Below are positions 39,368 to 50,500 of a DNA stretch of 64,000 bases, in pieces (within the stretch, counting starts at the first letter, position 1; each line of letters starts with the position of its first letter). Made by a program: the position numbers and the translations under genes. Location: positions 3,100,001 through 3,164,000 of the forward strand of contig OX387203.1 in the NCBI GenBank assembly GCA_947561715.1, in the 5' to 3' direction. The notes beneath the pieces are model-generated. The model ran no database searches. It was not told the origin of the DNA and worked only from the letters and a program-made list of their open reading frames with translations. Origin of the DNA: Ascidia mentula. Lineage: Eukaryota > Chordata > Ascidiacea > Phlebobranchia > Ascidiidae.

Positions 39368-39373
39368 TTTATT
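39368..39373 (-). terminator. Candidate poly(A) signal AATAAA of IL-17 gene B
   Basis: AATAAA on the minus strand, 435 nt past the stop codon. The aligned position in gene C (42,192-42,197) reads ATTAAA. Confidence 0.45.
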
Positions 39374-39807
39374 ATTGGTTTAAAACGTGCAGAATTGTCA
39401 CGACAGCAAACATTTTGTTTGATTGGCTGCTCAACATAAACAACATGCAGATTTAGTAAGACTATTTTCGAAACACTAAGCAACACAATAGGCACTCTGA
39501 CGGTTAAAGAACAGCAAAATACAGTAGACTGTAATATACTTCCTCAAGCAAAAGTGTTTCCGCTAAAGTTAGATGATGCATTAAAATTTGTTGGAAAGGC
39601 GTTTCGTGCAGTCGAACAAATATAAATTCCGTGCAAATATATAAGAATAAAGGTATATGTAAAAAAATTGACGACCGCCATTACAGCAGGCACAGCAAGA
39701 GCAGGAATTTAAAACAAACTAATAATCTCCAACCATCACAGGGAAATAAATAAATAGTATATAAAAAAATATGTCAAACCTATGGTTTTTGTTTTCAACT
39801 AACACTT

Positions 39808-40652
39808 TTACCCGCTGAATGTGATAGGAAAAATACAAGTACAGCCTACCGTGACTGTTTCTTTACTACGCACCAATATGTTCGCGGTGTTGCGTTTGTA
39901 AACGTCGATTGTAGTGGTAAGTGGCACAGAAAACATCGTCTTCGTCTCTTTCAAGGTTTGTGGACTGATACAACCTTTGCATAAGCAGCGGGCTTGTGGG
40001 ATATCTTTGGGTATCCTGTTGATTGAAATTGCGTTTACCGAATTAGCAAATGAACAGATTTAAGTCAAAAGCTCGCAAGTGTGAAAGTAGGTATAAGTCA
40101 TACGTTGTTCAAAATACATACACAAGTTTTAAACTTGAATAAATCTGTAAATTACCTGTTTGGATTGTGGTCGACTGTTATCTCATACGGTGAAAGGCTT
40201 CTCAACCCGTCGGGCAAATTATCTTGGAGCAAATAATTTCCTTCATAACTCGGGCACTTTGAGTTGTCAGTTTCCGCAAACTGTGGAGTTTGGTCCTGTG
40301 GCGTTCTTCGTGAAATTCGGTGGGATTTCACCGGAAGCGCATTTCCCGAAAGAAATTGGCAATCCGCTCTGAAACAAAACCAAATCCACGTAAATACCAC
40401 GATTATGCTAATTTTCTAACAAATAGTTGTGGATAACAGTTGCACAGTCGCTATTGAATGTAATCTATCTTTCAATATTATATGATTACATTATGCTTAC
40501 TTGTTGCGAACATGCCTGCAATTGTACAAGTTTCGCAGTTGCTCATGCTTGTTGGACGGTGCCAACCTTTTCTTAATTGATTTTGACGAGACCTGCCCAA
40601 TTACAACCCAGGCTACACAAAGAAATCCAACCAAAGTTTTAAGGGGAGCCAT
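39808..40652 (-). CDS. IL17: IL-17-like cytokine, gene B (minus strand)
   Basis: Exons 40652-40501, 40368-40156 and 40015-39808 give 573 nt, 190 residues. The product starts MAPLKTLVGFLCVAWVVIG, a signal peptide, followed by SSKSIKKR. IL-17 signature segments are visible: GLRSLSPYEITVDHNPNR, ARCLCKGCISP, a VPLTTTIDVY strand and the terminal VGCTCIFP. Cysteines before the core (NCRHVRN, ADCQF, KCPSYEG) are shared with gene C. Introns are phase 2 and phase 2, as in genes A and C. A TATA element lies about 125 bp upstream of the ATG. Tandem duplicate of gene C; the two start codons are 2,983 bp apart. Predicted secreted ligand; target receptor unknown. Confidence 0.94.
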
Positions 40653-40773
40653 CCTTCTCGTATCAATTTCTGATGAAAAGTTTCTTTTGTAAATCCAACT
40701 TCTGTTCTCTTGTATGCAAGCTTGCTGTAACCCGGAGAACCTGATTTTGTATTCAGATGATTGTTCGATTCGT

Positions 40774-40782
40774 CTTATATAA
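40774..40782 (-). promoter_or_regulatory. TATA box of IL-17 gene B
   Basis: TTATATAAG on the minus strand, about 122-130 bp upstream of the ATG. The spacing is nearly identical to the TATA element of gene C. Confidence 0.6.
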
Positions 40783-41171
40783 CCCACAATTCCGCACTCA
40801 CATGTTTCTAGCGAACCCTCGCACAATTTCCATTCTGACGTAATCTTTTGGTCATTCCAGTCACACACATACACGTGTCTCCTGATTTTGCATGTAGTGT
40901 TGGTGACGTAATTTTGTATGCAACGTCATTTAGCTCCGGAGCGTGGCGGCGTGTTTCTCCATTGCGTGCGGACCAAAGCGAATTCCGGTGCTCAAATATA
41001 CTACCTTAAAGACATCACATTTACAGCGTAAGATGGCCGAGACGCATTTGTCTGTTGATACTTAATTGCTGAGCGTTGATTTATGAAAGTAAGATACCGT
41101 AAGTAGTGCTATTTTTTCTCTCAAACTGGGTGTCGGACATCGATTTTTCATAGGTCGCAAAGAGTTCTTGC

Positions 41172-41321
41172 AATGCCACGCAAAGTACAACATGTAATTA
41201 TATTTCTTCAATACCACGCAAAGAACAACATATAATTATGCTTCTTCAATACCACGCAAAGTACAACATATAATTATGCTTCTTCAATACCACGCAAAGT
41301 ACATCATATAATTATATTTTC
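41172..41321. repeat. 38-bp tandem repeat, about four copies
   Basis: Copies start at 41,172, 41,210, 41,248 and 41,286. The unit contains taccacgcaaagtacaac and ataattatgcttcttc and shows few differences between copies. It lies just upstream of IL-17 gene B. Confidence 0.92.
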
Positions 41322-41483
41322 TAAAGAACACTTGTTCCATAACATATCAAAATATTGCTGTCAAACATGATAATTCGCGGCGAATTTTAACCAGTAAAAA
41401 GCAGCCGTGAGTTTGTGGAGTTTAGGAAACCTTGGTTTTCGGCTTTTTCTCCATATTTGTCGCCTTCTCATAGAAGGGGATAA

Positions 41484-41935
41484 AGTATGAGGTCGAAACA
41501 GTGCGTTTACCCACCCTGTCTGCAGCTTTGCAATAATATGGCTTTTTTGCACATATGTTGAGACCTTACAGGTCGAAACAGTGCGTGTACACACCCTGTC
41601 TGCAGCTTTGCAATATTATGGCTTTTTTGCACATATATTACATTGGTGTTTTATGCCTTTTGCACTATCGGTTACCAAGCAGTTCCGTTTGGCCATAGTG
41701 CGCTCCACAGTGGTTCGTCGTCTCTGTTGTTCGGTACCTAGTATAGGGTACCCTACAGATCGACGTTGACCGAAAGGTACCACAAAGTGGAGACTAGTGT
41801 GCCTGCTAGTGTGAAAGCTAGCACAGTGCCACACAACAGCTGCACTGATGAGACCTTGCAGGTCGAAACAGTGCGTGTACACACCCTGTCTGCAGCTTTA
41901 CAATAATATGACTTTTTTGCACATATGTAACACGA
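41484..41935. repeat. Cluster of three copies of the TTTCGACCT dispersed repeat
   Basis: The block gaccttacaggtcgaaacag followed by tgcgtgtacacaccctgtct and an attatggcttttttgcacatat tail occurs at about 41,484, 41,561 and 41,850. Between the second and third copies lies a segment with ctagtgtgcctgctagtgtg and the gcacagtgcc stretch also seen (inverted) at 24.4 kb. It separates the two tandem IL-17 genes. Confidence 0.8.
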
Positions 41936-42191
41936 ATAACTTTCAACAAATGAGATTACAGCTTTAAATTCTTAATGAACTGCTTGGTTTCATAGTTTTA
42001 ATGTCCTTGAAGGTACTTGAGTTTATGTTTTGGTTAAAGACGGTTGGATAGTTCACTGAATGGGTGGAAATACCCGCGATTTGTTACGGATGTCTGTTGC
42101 AATTTCGGTTTTGGCCGGGGATGCCAACACGTTTCCCGCGTCCCGAAAGTGATTTTCCCGAAAGCAGCACACAAAGCTTTTGATTGCGTTG

Positions 42192-42197
42192 TTTAAT
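42192..42197 (-). terminator. Candidate poly(A) signal ATTAAA of IL-17 gene C
   Basis: ATTAAA on the minus strand, 544 nt after the stop codon, in the same sequence context as the AATAAA of gene B. Confidence 0.4.
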
Positions 42198-42740
42198 ATT
42201 GGTATCAAAGCATAGAAAATATACGAAATAGTTAAAAGGCACTCATTTGGTTGAACATAGAAAAAACACATTTTTTGTTCAATTGACAGGCCAACACAAG
42301 CAGGGCAGTTTGCTGATGAAGAAACAATCACAAAAGGCACAAACAGAAGCAACAAGAAATAAATATTTTTGAAGATTATTTTTGAAACAAAACACATTGC
42401 AATTAGCGTAGTTTCAGAAGCAATGTAAATTATGATGAAAATCTTTCTTTGGCAAAATTGTTGCCACTAAATGTGGGATATGTTGTAAAACTCATGGGAA
42501 TGGCTTGGTGTTTCTAATGTTCAGTCATATAAATATAAATTCCGTGCAAATATGAACTTAAAGGCAATTTCCAAAGCACCGGTAGGTAAAAAGGTGACGA
42601 CCGCCGTTGGAGCAGAAACAGCAGCATATAAATTTTTGTATAAAAATCTCTAAATACTTTTTAAATATATACTATAGAAAATAAATAGTAAATAGCAAAA
42701 AATGCGTCGGATCCATAGTCTTTTTTAGTAGGTGATACGA

Positions 42741-43635
42741 TTATCCAGTGACCCTGGACGGAATAACGCAAGTGCAGCCTACAGTAACCTCTTCTTTGCT
42801 GCGTATCCATCTGTTGGCAGTGTTCCGTTTATAAACGTCGATTGTAACGGAAATTGCCGCCGAGTCGAGCGTCCTCGTCTCTTTTAAGGTTTTTGGACTG
42901 ATGCAACCCTTGCACAAGCAGCGGGCTTGTGAAATAAAGCTGGGTATTCTGTTGAAGGAAAAAAATACATGTTGATGTTAATACCAAGTTGGCAAATGAA
43001 AGGTTTGGGTTCAAAGTTTACAGAAATGTATTATTCACTTATATAAAAAACATATACAAAACGTTGCGTTGCTTAAAACAGTTCTGAAAGTTGTAAACTT
43101 ATATGAAACTTCAAATTACCTGTTTGGATTGTGGTCGATAGTTAGCTCATAGGGTGAAAGGCTTCTTAAGCCTTCGGGCAAATTATCTTGGAGCAAATAA
43201 TTTCCTTTGTAATTTGGACACTCCGGCTCCAATTTGTTAGTTGTCGCAGATTCCTCAATTCGGTCTTGTGTTGTCCTTCGCAGAATTCTGTGTGACTCCA
43301 TCAAAAGTGCATTTCCCATCACAAATTGACACTCCGTTCTGAAAGAAGAAAAAAAATATTTACGAAAAGCCTTCATAAAGTTCATAGTAAATATTAGCGC
43401 CTTTTGTTGTACAACTGCTTATGTTACATTGTCTTGTTCAATATACTAAAGTTTATATTCTAGGTTCACACTGTACTTACTTGTTGGCAATGTGTCGGCA
43501 ATCGTACTCATTTCTCAGTTGCTCATGAGCGTTGGACAGCGCAAACCTTTTTTTGATCGATTTTGATGAAGCTCGGTCAATTGCGATCAGCAAAGCCACG
43601 CAAAATAATCCAACCAAAAATCTTGGGGTCGCCAT
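42741..43635 (-). CDS. IL17: IL-17-like cytokine, gene C (minus strand)
   Basis: Exons 43635-43481, 43338-43120 and 42948-42741 give 582 nt, 193 residues. The signal peptide is MATPRFLVGLFCVALLIAI, then SSKSIKKRF as in gene B. The core has GLRSLSPYELTIDHNPNR, ARCLCKGCISP, ISVTIDVYKRNTAN and VGCTCVIP. It is clearly paralogous to gene B throughout: both share QLRN.Y.CRH, GNYLLQDNLP and the exon plan 155/219/208 versus 152/213/208. All four IL-17-core cysteines in CLCKGC/GCTC are kept. The TATAAAAGG promoter is at the same distance as in gene B. No frameshift or stop is present, so both copies look functional. Predicted secreted cytokine. Confidence 0.94.
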
Positions 43636-43754
43636 CTTGTTCGTTTATTTCTGATATAATTCTGATAAAAGTTTTCTTTTGTAACTTCTGTTCTCAACTT
43701 TGTTGTTACTCGGATTGCTTCTGTTTTCAAGTGATAGCATGTTGTCTCGTCCGT

Positions 43755-43763
43755 CCTTTTATA
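43755..43763 (-). promoter_or_regulatory. TATA box of IL-17 gene C
   Basis: TATAAAAGG on the minus strand, 120-128 bp upstream of the start codon. A near-consensus TATA box suits an inducible cytokine gene. Confidence 0.7.
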
Positions 43764-43799
43764 CCCATCGTTCCTCTATTTTACAACCCCCATTACAAT

Positions 43800-46600
43800 T
43801 TCGGTTTCTCTGCGGCTGACCGCATGCTTCTGACTTGTCCAGGCGCGCACGCTTTGTCTCTTCGTTTCGCACACGACGTCACGCAAGCAATTGAGCTCCG
43901 TTGCGTGGCGACGCTGTATACCATTGTTACGTTGCTGGCTAGTGGCACCAGAAAGCGAAGGCGCAACGCCGTTGAGCCTTGGGCGCCGGTGTTTTCCCAT
44001 TCATTTTTACGCTAAGTCGTCAGACCTTATCGTGTACATCAAATCCATCAAGCGTGTCTAACAGCCGTGGGCATTACCGGTGACCTTGCCCGATTTGTTC
44101 GCCCGAAAACCTTTTTTCTCTTGACTTAGCGGCAGACATATGACATTCCTGTATACAAAAATGGAATTTTGGAAGGCAATTTAATTAAACGGGCTGTTGC
44201 GCAATATCGGTGCAATTTTTGCACGGGTGCGACTAGCTGCTACTTCGTACGTCACAAACGCAGTATATGACGTAGTTGATTGATTGCTGCAAGCAACTGG
44301 ACATGCCCGGGCGAAAAGGACCCTGGGCATGTCCCCGGCCGGGCGGTTTTGGGGAGGAATTCGTGGAAAGTGTCAATAAGGAATAACTAAGAACCAAGTT
44401 AGATATAAATGCAACCATACTTTCGTTTGGCATGATTCCAATGTATTCTGACGTATATTGGGTATCCATTGACGCCAGACAAGCATACGATGGCGTTGTT
44501 TGCATTGCGTTCCTGTTTAAAGCGATTTTAAATTAGAAGTTTGTGGTCGGCTTCCTAGTGTATCTTTGTTGTATGTTTTCGACATCATGGTTTCCTGGCG
44601 AGAAACATGCCACTATCTTTTACTCCTATCTTTAGAAACAACAATTCATTTCCTTCACGAAAGTGAACCTCGGCGACCGCGGACTTTATAAAGTGTAAAA
44701 ATAGACTTGCAGCACTTTCAACAACAGTCACAAGCAAAGCGCAAGCATATTTCGCCCGATACTGACCAGTAACACGTTAATTCAATCCACCCATAGACCG
44801 ATTTAGAACGAGAAGTACTATTTTTATCCGCCTATTCTTTGGCAATCGGGCGCTGCATCATACTTCCGCCGCTAACCAAAGGTTCTACAGTATAACAATA
44901 TCTATAACGTGATAGGACCAAAGGAAAGTGGTGGAGGATGGGAAAATTCGTCCGTTTCTGTACTTGCTCGGGCAGGAAACGGTTAGATAATTTTGTTTCA
45001 CCGAATATGTTTTTGCGCGGCTATTTTTACGCACTGAGGAAATTCCGAAAGATTCCTAGCGCCTCTCAACCAAGCTCTTGTGTTGCCAAAACCGGTTTAA
45101 AGAAGGGAAATTTGTACAAAGCGAAATCTAAAGTTCTTATGCGTGGTTTCTTGGAATTTTCTGGAGATTTGCTGTGTATATTTTAAGTAGATTTTCAGTT
45201 AATTATTTTAGACAAATCACAATATAAAAAACTTGCACTGCGCGTTATATGTTGCAACGAACAATACAACAGTTAACAATCCCCTTCTGTAAAACATCAA
45301 GCTTGCCAGAACCAACACCTATCTAACAACGAGCATATTTCTCCAATGCCCATGGAGTTATGATGTGTCATTTTAAGCGCCTGTATTGACCAAAATATTA
45401 CATTATAATAACTACTTTGTTCCGCAGGATATCGATGTTTGTGTGTTGATATCAATTCCAATATCTGTTGCTTATCGGTGCCACAGGGCTATCAATCAGA
45501 GTTACTTTGTTGTTCCCATAAAATACTCTAGATGGGATCGTCAAGTTTCTCCAGACCAAAATAAATAACTCCTGATTGCGGTTATAAGCGTAAACTGAAC
45601 GTCTTGGGGCGAATATTGGTTGTGCTGCGCCTGAGGTGAAATCTGTCGAAGGTAAACATTCAGTGATTATTCGTTCAGCGGCAATAATTATCCCACTTTC
45701 GAAACTTGAGTCAAACGGAGAAACGTTGAAACATAAGAGGAAACATCCTTTCTGACAATATTATTATGAAACATACCGAAAACGACACTTGGTATCTATA
45801 AATGTAAGTGTGATACAACCATACACCGATACTCAACGATGCACAAAAAAGTTATTAATCATCAAGGTATGTTAATTTATGGCCCTTGTAAACAATTTTT
45901 TGGCGTTACGAAATTCCAAATTCCTTGAACACTTAATCAATTGCCGAATTGCAGTGCATTTTATTTGTGATCAGATTGTTGGATAAAAGCATTATTATCT
46001 ACGGGAAGATGGTCATGTATTTCAACCAAGGGGTACGGCATGGGGCACGAGTTTCAGCGGCGTTTAGTCATAATTCGTGGCGGGTGATGTGTAATGGATT
46101 CTAAAATAGTTTTTTCCCTCACATAATTTACGCCGCGACGCGATGCCTTCAATTGACGTTATCTTGTATTTTTCCAGTTTTTACGTAACTTTTTGACCCG
46201 GCTACAGAATATTTCCATTCAATCACTGCTGTCACACCGCTATGTTTTTGGATGGAAAGCAATCTGACGCCTGTTACGAAATTTGAGTCATTCATGAGCG
46301 AACGATGCGGTTATTTCGCAATCCCATTATGTCATTCATTTACAAACGCAGTTATTTTTACAGCCTGTTGTCACAGGACGTATAAGTTGGGAAAAAGTTC
46401 GGCAAATTTGTAAACTACAAATTCACAACTTTCATTTGGGAATGTTAGAGTTTAAGACAATAACTAATTTCAATGGCTCTACGAATATTTCGTGCAAAGA
46501 GTTCTATCCAAGCGATTAATGTTATTGTTGCATCCATGTGAGAACAACAAAAGCAATTCTTTAAACCTACATACACACAGTAAATAAGTTGACCAATGTT
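43800..46600. other. Gene-free stretch upstream of IL-17 gene C
   Basis: No supported exon. An 82-codon plus-strand ORF (44,938-45,186) and the frames around 43.6-44.0 kb are not accompanied by motifs or coding neighbours. Regulatory DNA for IL-17 gene C may be here, but I can point to nothing specific. Confidence 0.4.
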
Positions 46601-46637
46601 AGGCCGGGTCCACACTCACGCTTTGCGCCGGCGGATT

Positions 46638-46700
46638 CTTTGTTTGTTTCATTATACGCCGGCGTGCGGGCGTACGCCCGGGACATTAAAACAAACAAAG
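46638..46700. repeat. GC-rich inverted repeat (hairpin)
   Basis: ctttgtttgttt (46,638-46,649) pairs with aaacaaacaaag (46,689-46,700). They enclose GC-rich cgccggcg and cgtacgcccggg segments in otherwise AT-rich DNA. Possibly an end of a small transposon. Confidence 0.55.
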
Positions 46701-47241
46701 CCTTAGGAAAGTTTCAAGATAATGTATCAGTTGTTTCTCAGAAATAAATACTATAGTTTATTTTTGTTGATCAACGACAAACTGATTCAGTGATGCTTCA
46801 AAATAAATCTGTCAGTGGGATTTTTTATTATTTATTACATGTAGTTTCGGGATAATTCCCTGCAAACAGTGGTGAACAGTCAGTAGAACTATCTTTACCC
46901 GTGCCAATGTATATCATTGCGTAAAGTAAATAGGGCGTCACCGACCAGCAAACCTTGACGTCTTCACTTAGGTTTTCGATTGAAAAAGTATGACCAACAA
47001 TTAAAATTTTTTTACAGCTGGTATAAATTTATCCAAAAATACAAATTTTTTGTCTAATTTTAGCGTGTAAAAATACATGATCATCACTTTAAATAGCCGA
47101 GGTTTTAATGGGAATCGCAACTGCTGTGATGGTTTGTTGTGTTAAGCCCGAAACCCCTCAGCAAAGACAACAAAACTGTTTATCCGGTTATCGTGCACTT
47201 GATAAGGTAAAGTGCTGGCCAAAGGGATTCCCAAGGTTGCC

Positions 47242-47571
47242 ATGTCTGCCATGGACATCAGAACTAATATAGTGCCATTCTTGCTGACAGGTATTGTAAT
47301 TTTAAATAACAGTTCTTCTGACATAAGGGAGACTTTTTTGTTACAACCGACGTTTCGTTATAACGTGTTGCCACATAACCCGGAAGAAGTCTTACCGGAT
47401 GGTGAACGAAATGTTTGCTGTGACAAAAACCTCATAACCATGCCAGAAAAACTGTTCTTTAAACATCAGTTACGAAAACTAATCATTGCAAACATGTGGG
47501 ATTACGACGAAGTAAGCGAAGTGAAAAACTCTTATGAACACAAATTCAGACGTTTGGCGCTGATTCGTTGA
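47242..47571 (+). other. Open frame of 109 residues, possible single exon or gene remnant
   Basis: An ATG-started frame on the plus strand ending in TGA. It contains a hydrophobic stretch (IVPFLLTGIVIL), then NPEEVLPDGERNVCCDK and, near the end, HKFRRLALIR. The CC plus distal R..A spacing faintly recalls the intracellular domain of P2X7-type proteins. This is a weak resemblance, not an identification. No flanking exon, signal peptide or splice partner was found, so it could be a degraded fragment or chance. Confidence 0.25.
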
Positions 47572-50500
47572 GCGAATTTGAAACCGCGGCGACACCCAAA
47601 AAACCTTTATAATCTGGAACGTTCGCCCGTACGGCACGAAGCATGGACGCTGTTTCATTTTGTCGGTACCTGCGCCCACATACAGCTACAATAAAATGCG
47701 CCATACATTCGATGAATGGGCTGGTAGCCGTAATGTATACATAAGCGCGATACAATGGCCCCGGCCAAGTAGATGTTGACGTTCGGGTCCTTTGTGGCTA
47801 TTATCGCACTGACGTACCATTTTATTGCGCGATATGAATCAATATCGCCTGATGAGTGTATGAGTGTCGTATCGAGCTCGCGAATGTGCGAAATTTGGAC
47901 ATAAACAGTCTTAAAAACAATACAACAGCTTAAGAAATTCGAAAAACGTTCTTGTAATGGTGTGACTTGTTTTTTTTGTGAAGGAGAGCATGATCTTCAC
48001 AGGATAGTACCACATTTTTGTAGTAAAATTTGGTTGTTTTTGATCAGCGCAAATGCGCGCGCGCGCACGTTTGGACGGGTCTGCCATCGTCACAATGTAT
48101 GCACCAGTTGGGATAAGAAAACAACATACGCACCTGATGAATAGTTACAGTGTATGACGATTGAAGCGTCGTCATTGGCAGTGAGTTGCCTTGGAAACGA
48201 CACAAAAACAGAACCTGTCGACAGAAGCAGAACCAGTGCAGTTGTGAGGACTGGTTCAGGATGAAGGTAGCAGGAAAGTGGCAATTTTTACTTGTGACAG
48301 AAAAGACAAATTCCGATAGGAACGTAATTAGAATTGATCTGAACATGATTGATTCTGGGAAATCTATTATTAAACGACACATCCGTGTGTGCTTGAATAT
48401 CTATATTCGATGCCTAGACGTTGTGGCATGGGGAAGCCATTGAGAATATTATATTTTACGCATTTGAATCTTAATAAAGAGAAAAATAACGAAGTTTTTT
48501 GGTTCATACGTTTCCCGTCATGACAAGAACATGTAAAACATGCGTACGATTTTTTTAGGGTTTATCTGCTGGGCACGTATTTTTTCGATGAGCAATAATG
48601 TATAATCAGTATATTGATCAGGGTAAAATACCGCCACATAGACGCAGCTAAACTGTTCCAAAAACTAATGCATAGGAAAGCACGCAGTTCTGTGAGTAAC
48701 AACTTCCAACAGCACTTCCGGATTTTCACAAGCGGAGAAAATTCCCAGTGCCACGTAATCAGGAGAAGGCAATATTACATAACGTTTCTAGGCCAACGTG
48801 GACGCGAAACTTGGTTACGTGAGAATAAGCAGAACGGATAAGTTTCCCTCATCAACTGTCTATGTCTATATTATTTGCATGCGAGGTATAGTCATGCCAT
48901 GCACTGCTACAATGCGTCATGACGTAAAACACGCTTGGCGTCGTTTTTAACGTTTTTACGCCCGTTTTAAACTCGACTCCCTGCCTTTCCGGTGTAAGAG
49001 TCCATTTGCTTCTATTTTTGAAACGACGCAACAGAGGACGGTTTTGATACATAGAGTGACTCTTTGCTTCTTTACTGCCGTCTTTATTACTTGGAACATT
49101 TTGCTATAACAGTGTTATTGGGCACAGATATAGTAACATTGTATGGGAACATGTTTTGAACAAGTTTCGTTCGGCATCATAGCTTTGCACTCTGCCTTGT
49201 TTGTCGATCATGTTTGACTTGCGCCCGATAAAAATACAACAAAAATTTTGCGTGCGTTGCAATTTGCGTGAGAGGCTCGCGGTCAAACGGTTTTCTAAAA
49301 AACGTGTGCATCGCAGGATTTCTGCGAAAGTGGTAAAAAATATATGTAAACACGAAGACACTTAAAAAATAAAAGAGTTTGCGTCATGCTGTTCCGTTAG
49401 TAAAGTATGCAACGGACAAACATCTTGTCAACATTTACCACAAGCACGCAAACCGTGTAGGCCGTGGATTTTGATGCTACGAAGCGAACCCAGACTGTAT
49501 TTCATAATCTCACTCACTCACGGCCGGGGCCAGCGTTCTGGCTTAAAATAGAAATGACGATGAAACAGCCTTAAGTCAAGACACCGAAGTTGTAACGGTG
49601 AATTGGAACTACTCCTAATTGGATGCGTACATCACAGCATGGGGAATCAAATTAGACACATACAAACCTCATCCAGACATAGTTCTTTAAACTTATACTT
49701 TCTCATTTTAGCATCTGACAAAAGCAAGCGCTGTGACACAAACAGTGGTTTTTGTTGGATATACCGCAAGTCTGTTGGGGATTTAAAATCCACGAGGGTG
49801 ACGAAATTATGGGTGAAATTGTGGAGTTTTTCACCCAATGGCGGAAAGCCCGCCTTTCAGTAATAAATGAGGGAGAAATTAAAGCGCATTTTTACCGCCT
49901 ACGCGCAGACCTATCTTCAGCCTACGCTCAAAAAACAATGCCCCCCTATTACCTGCATATAAGATGGAGGAAAGGGGGGGTTTAACACTGACGAAACCCT
50001 TTTGGCATAGCTGCACGTTCGCGAAAGTACGCAATGTAAACAAAGACAAGTACTTGTGGGCGATTTTACGCTACACTGCTGACGAAAAGACTGGGCCGGC
50101 TAAAGCCTCACGTGCATCTCCACTCACAACAAGCCGTAAGCACCGGACGCCCACATAATTTTGGCTTGCCACCCAGATGGGCCATTTTTGACCGTATTTG
50201 GCCCGGTTTGGCCGGTTAGCGGGTGTTTTGTTTTGCTGTCGCAGCAATCGTTGCATGGCTTTTTTGCGGGGGCGTGAGATCTGGTTTTGTGCTTGCAATT
50301 GTAGGGCGATGAGATCAATAATTTTTTACGGTTTCCATCACGAGCAACGCAACCGAAGCTAGTTTTTTAAGCGTAAACAAACGACAGACAAAATTACTCA
50401 GGTAGTAAGGTAAGCTAAGAAAGTAAGGTTCCCACCTGTGAGTGTTTGGTAATACCGCGTAGGAGAGGTGACCTCATTTCGGTATGGAAAAAAGCTCATA

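Noticed and set aside
39217..39495. 92-codon minus-strand ORF downstream of IL-17 gene B
   Set aside because: The aligned region of gene C is open in a different frame, and the gene B copy has a stop there. The shared sequence is therefore better explained as duplicated 3' noncoding DNA.
41616..41882. 88-codon minus-strand ORF, transposon-protein-like at first glance
   Set aside because: It falls inside the dispersed repeat cluster and reads across repeat units; no conserved catalytic motif is visible.
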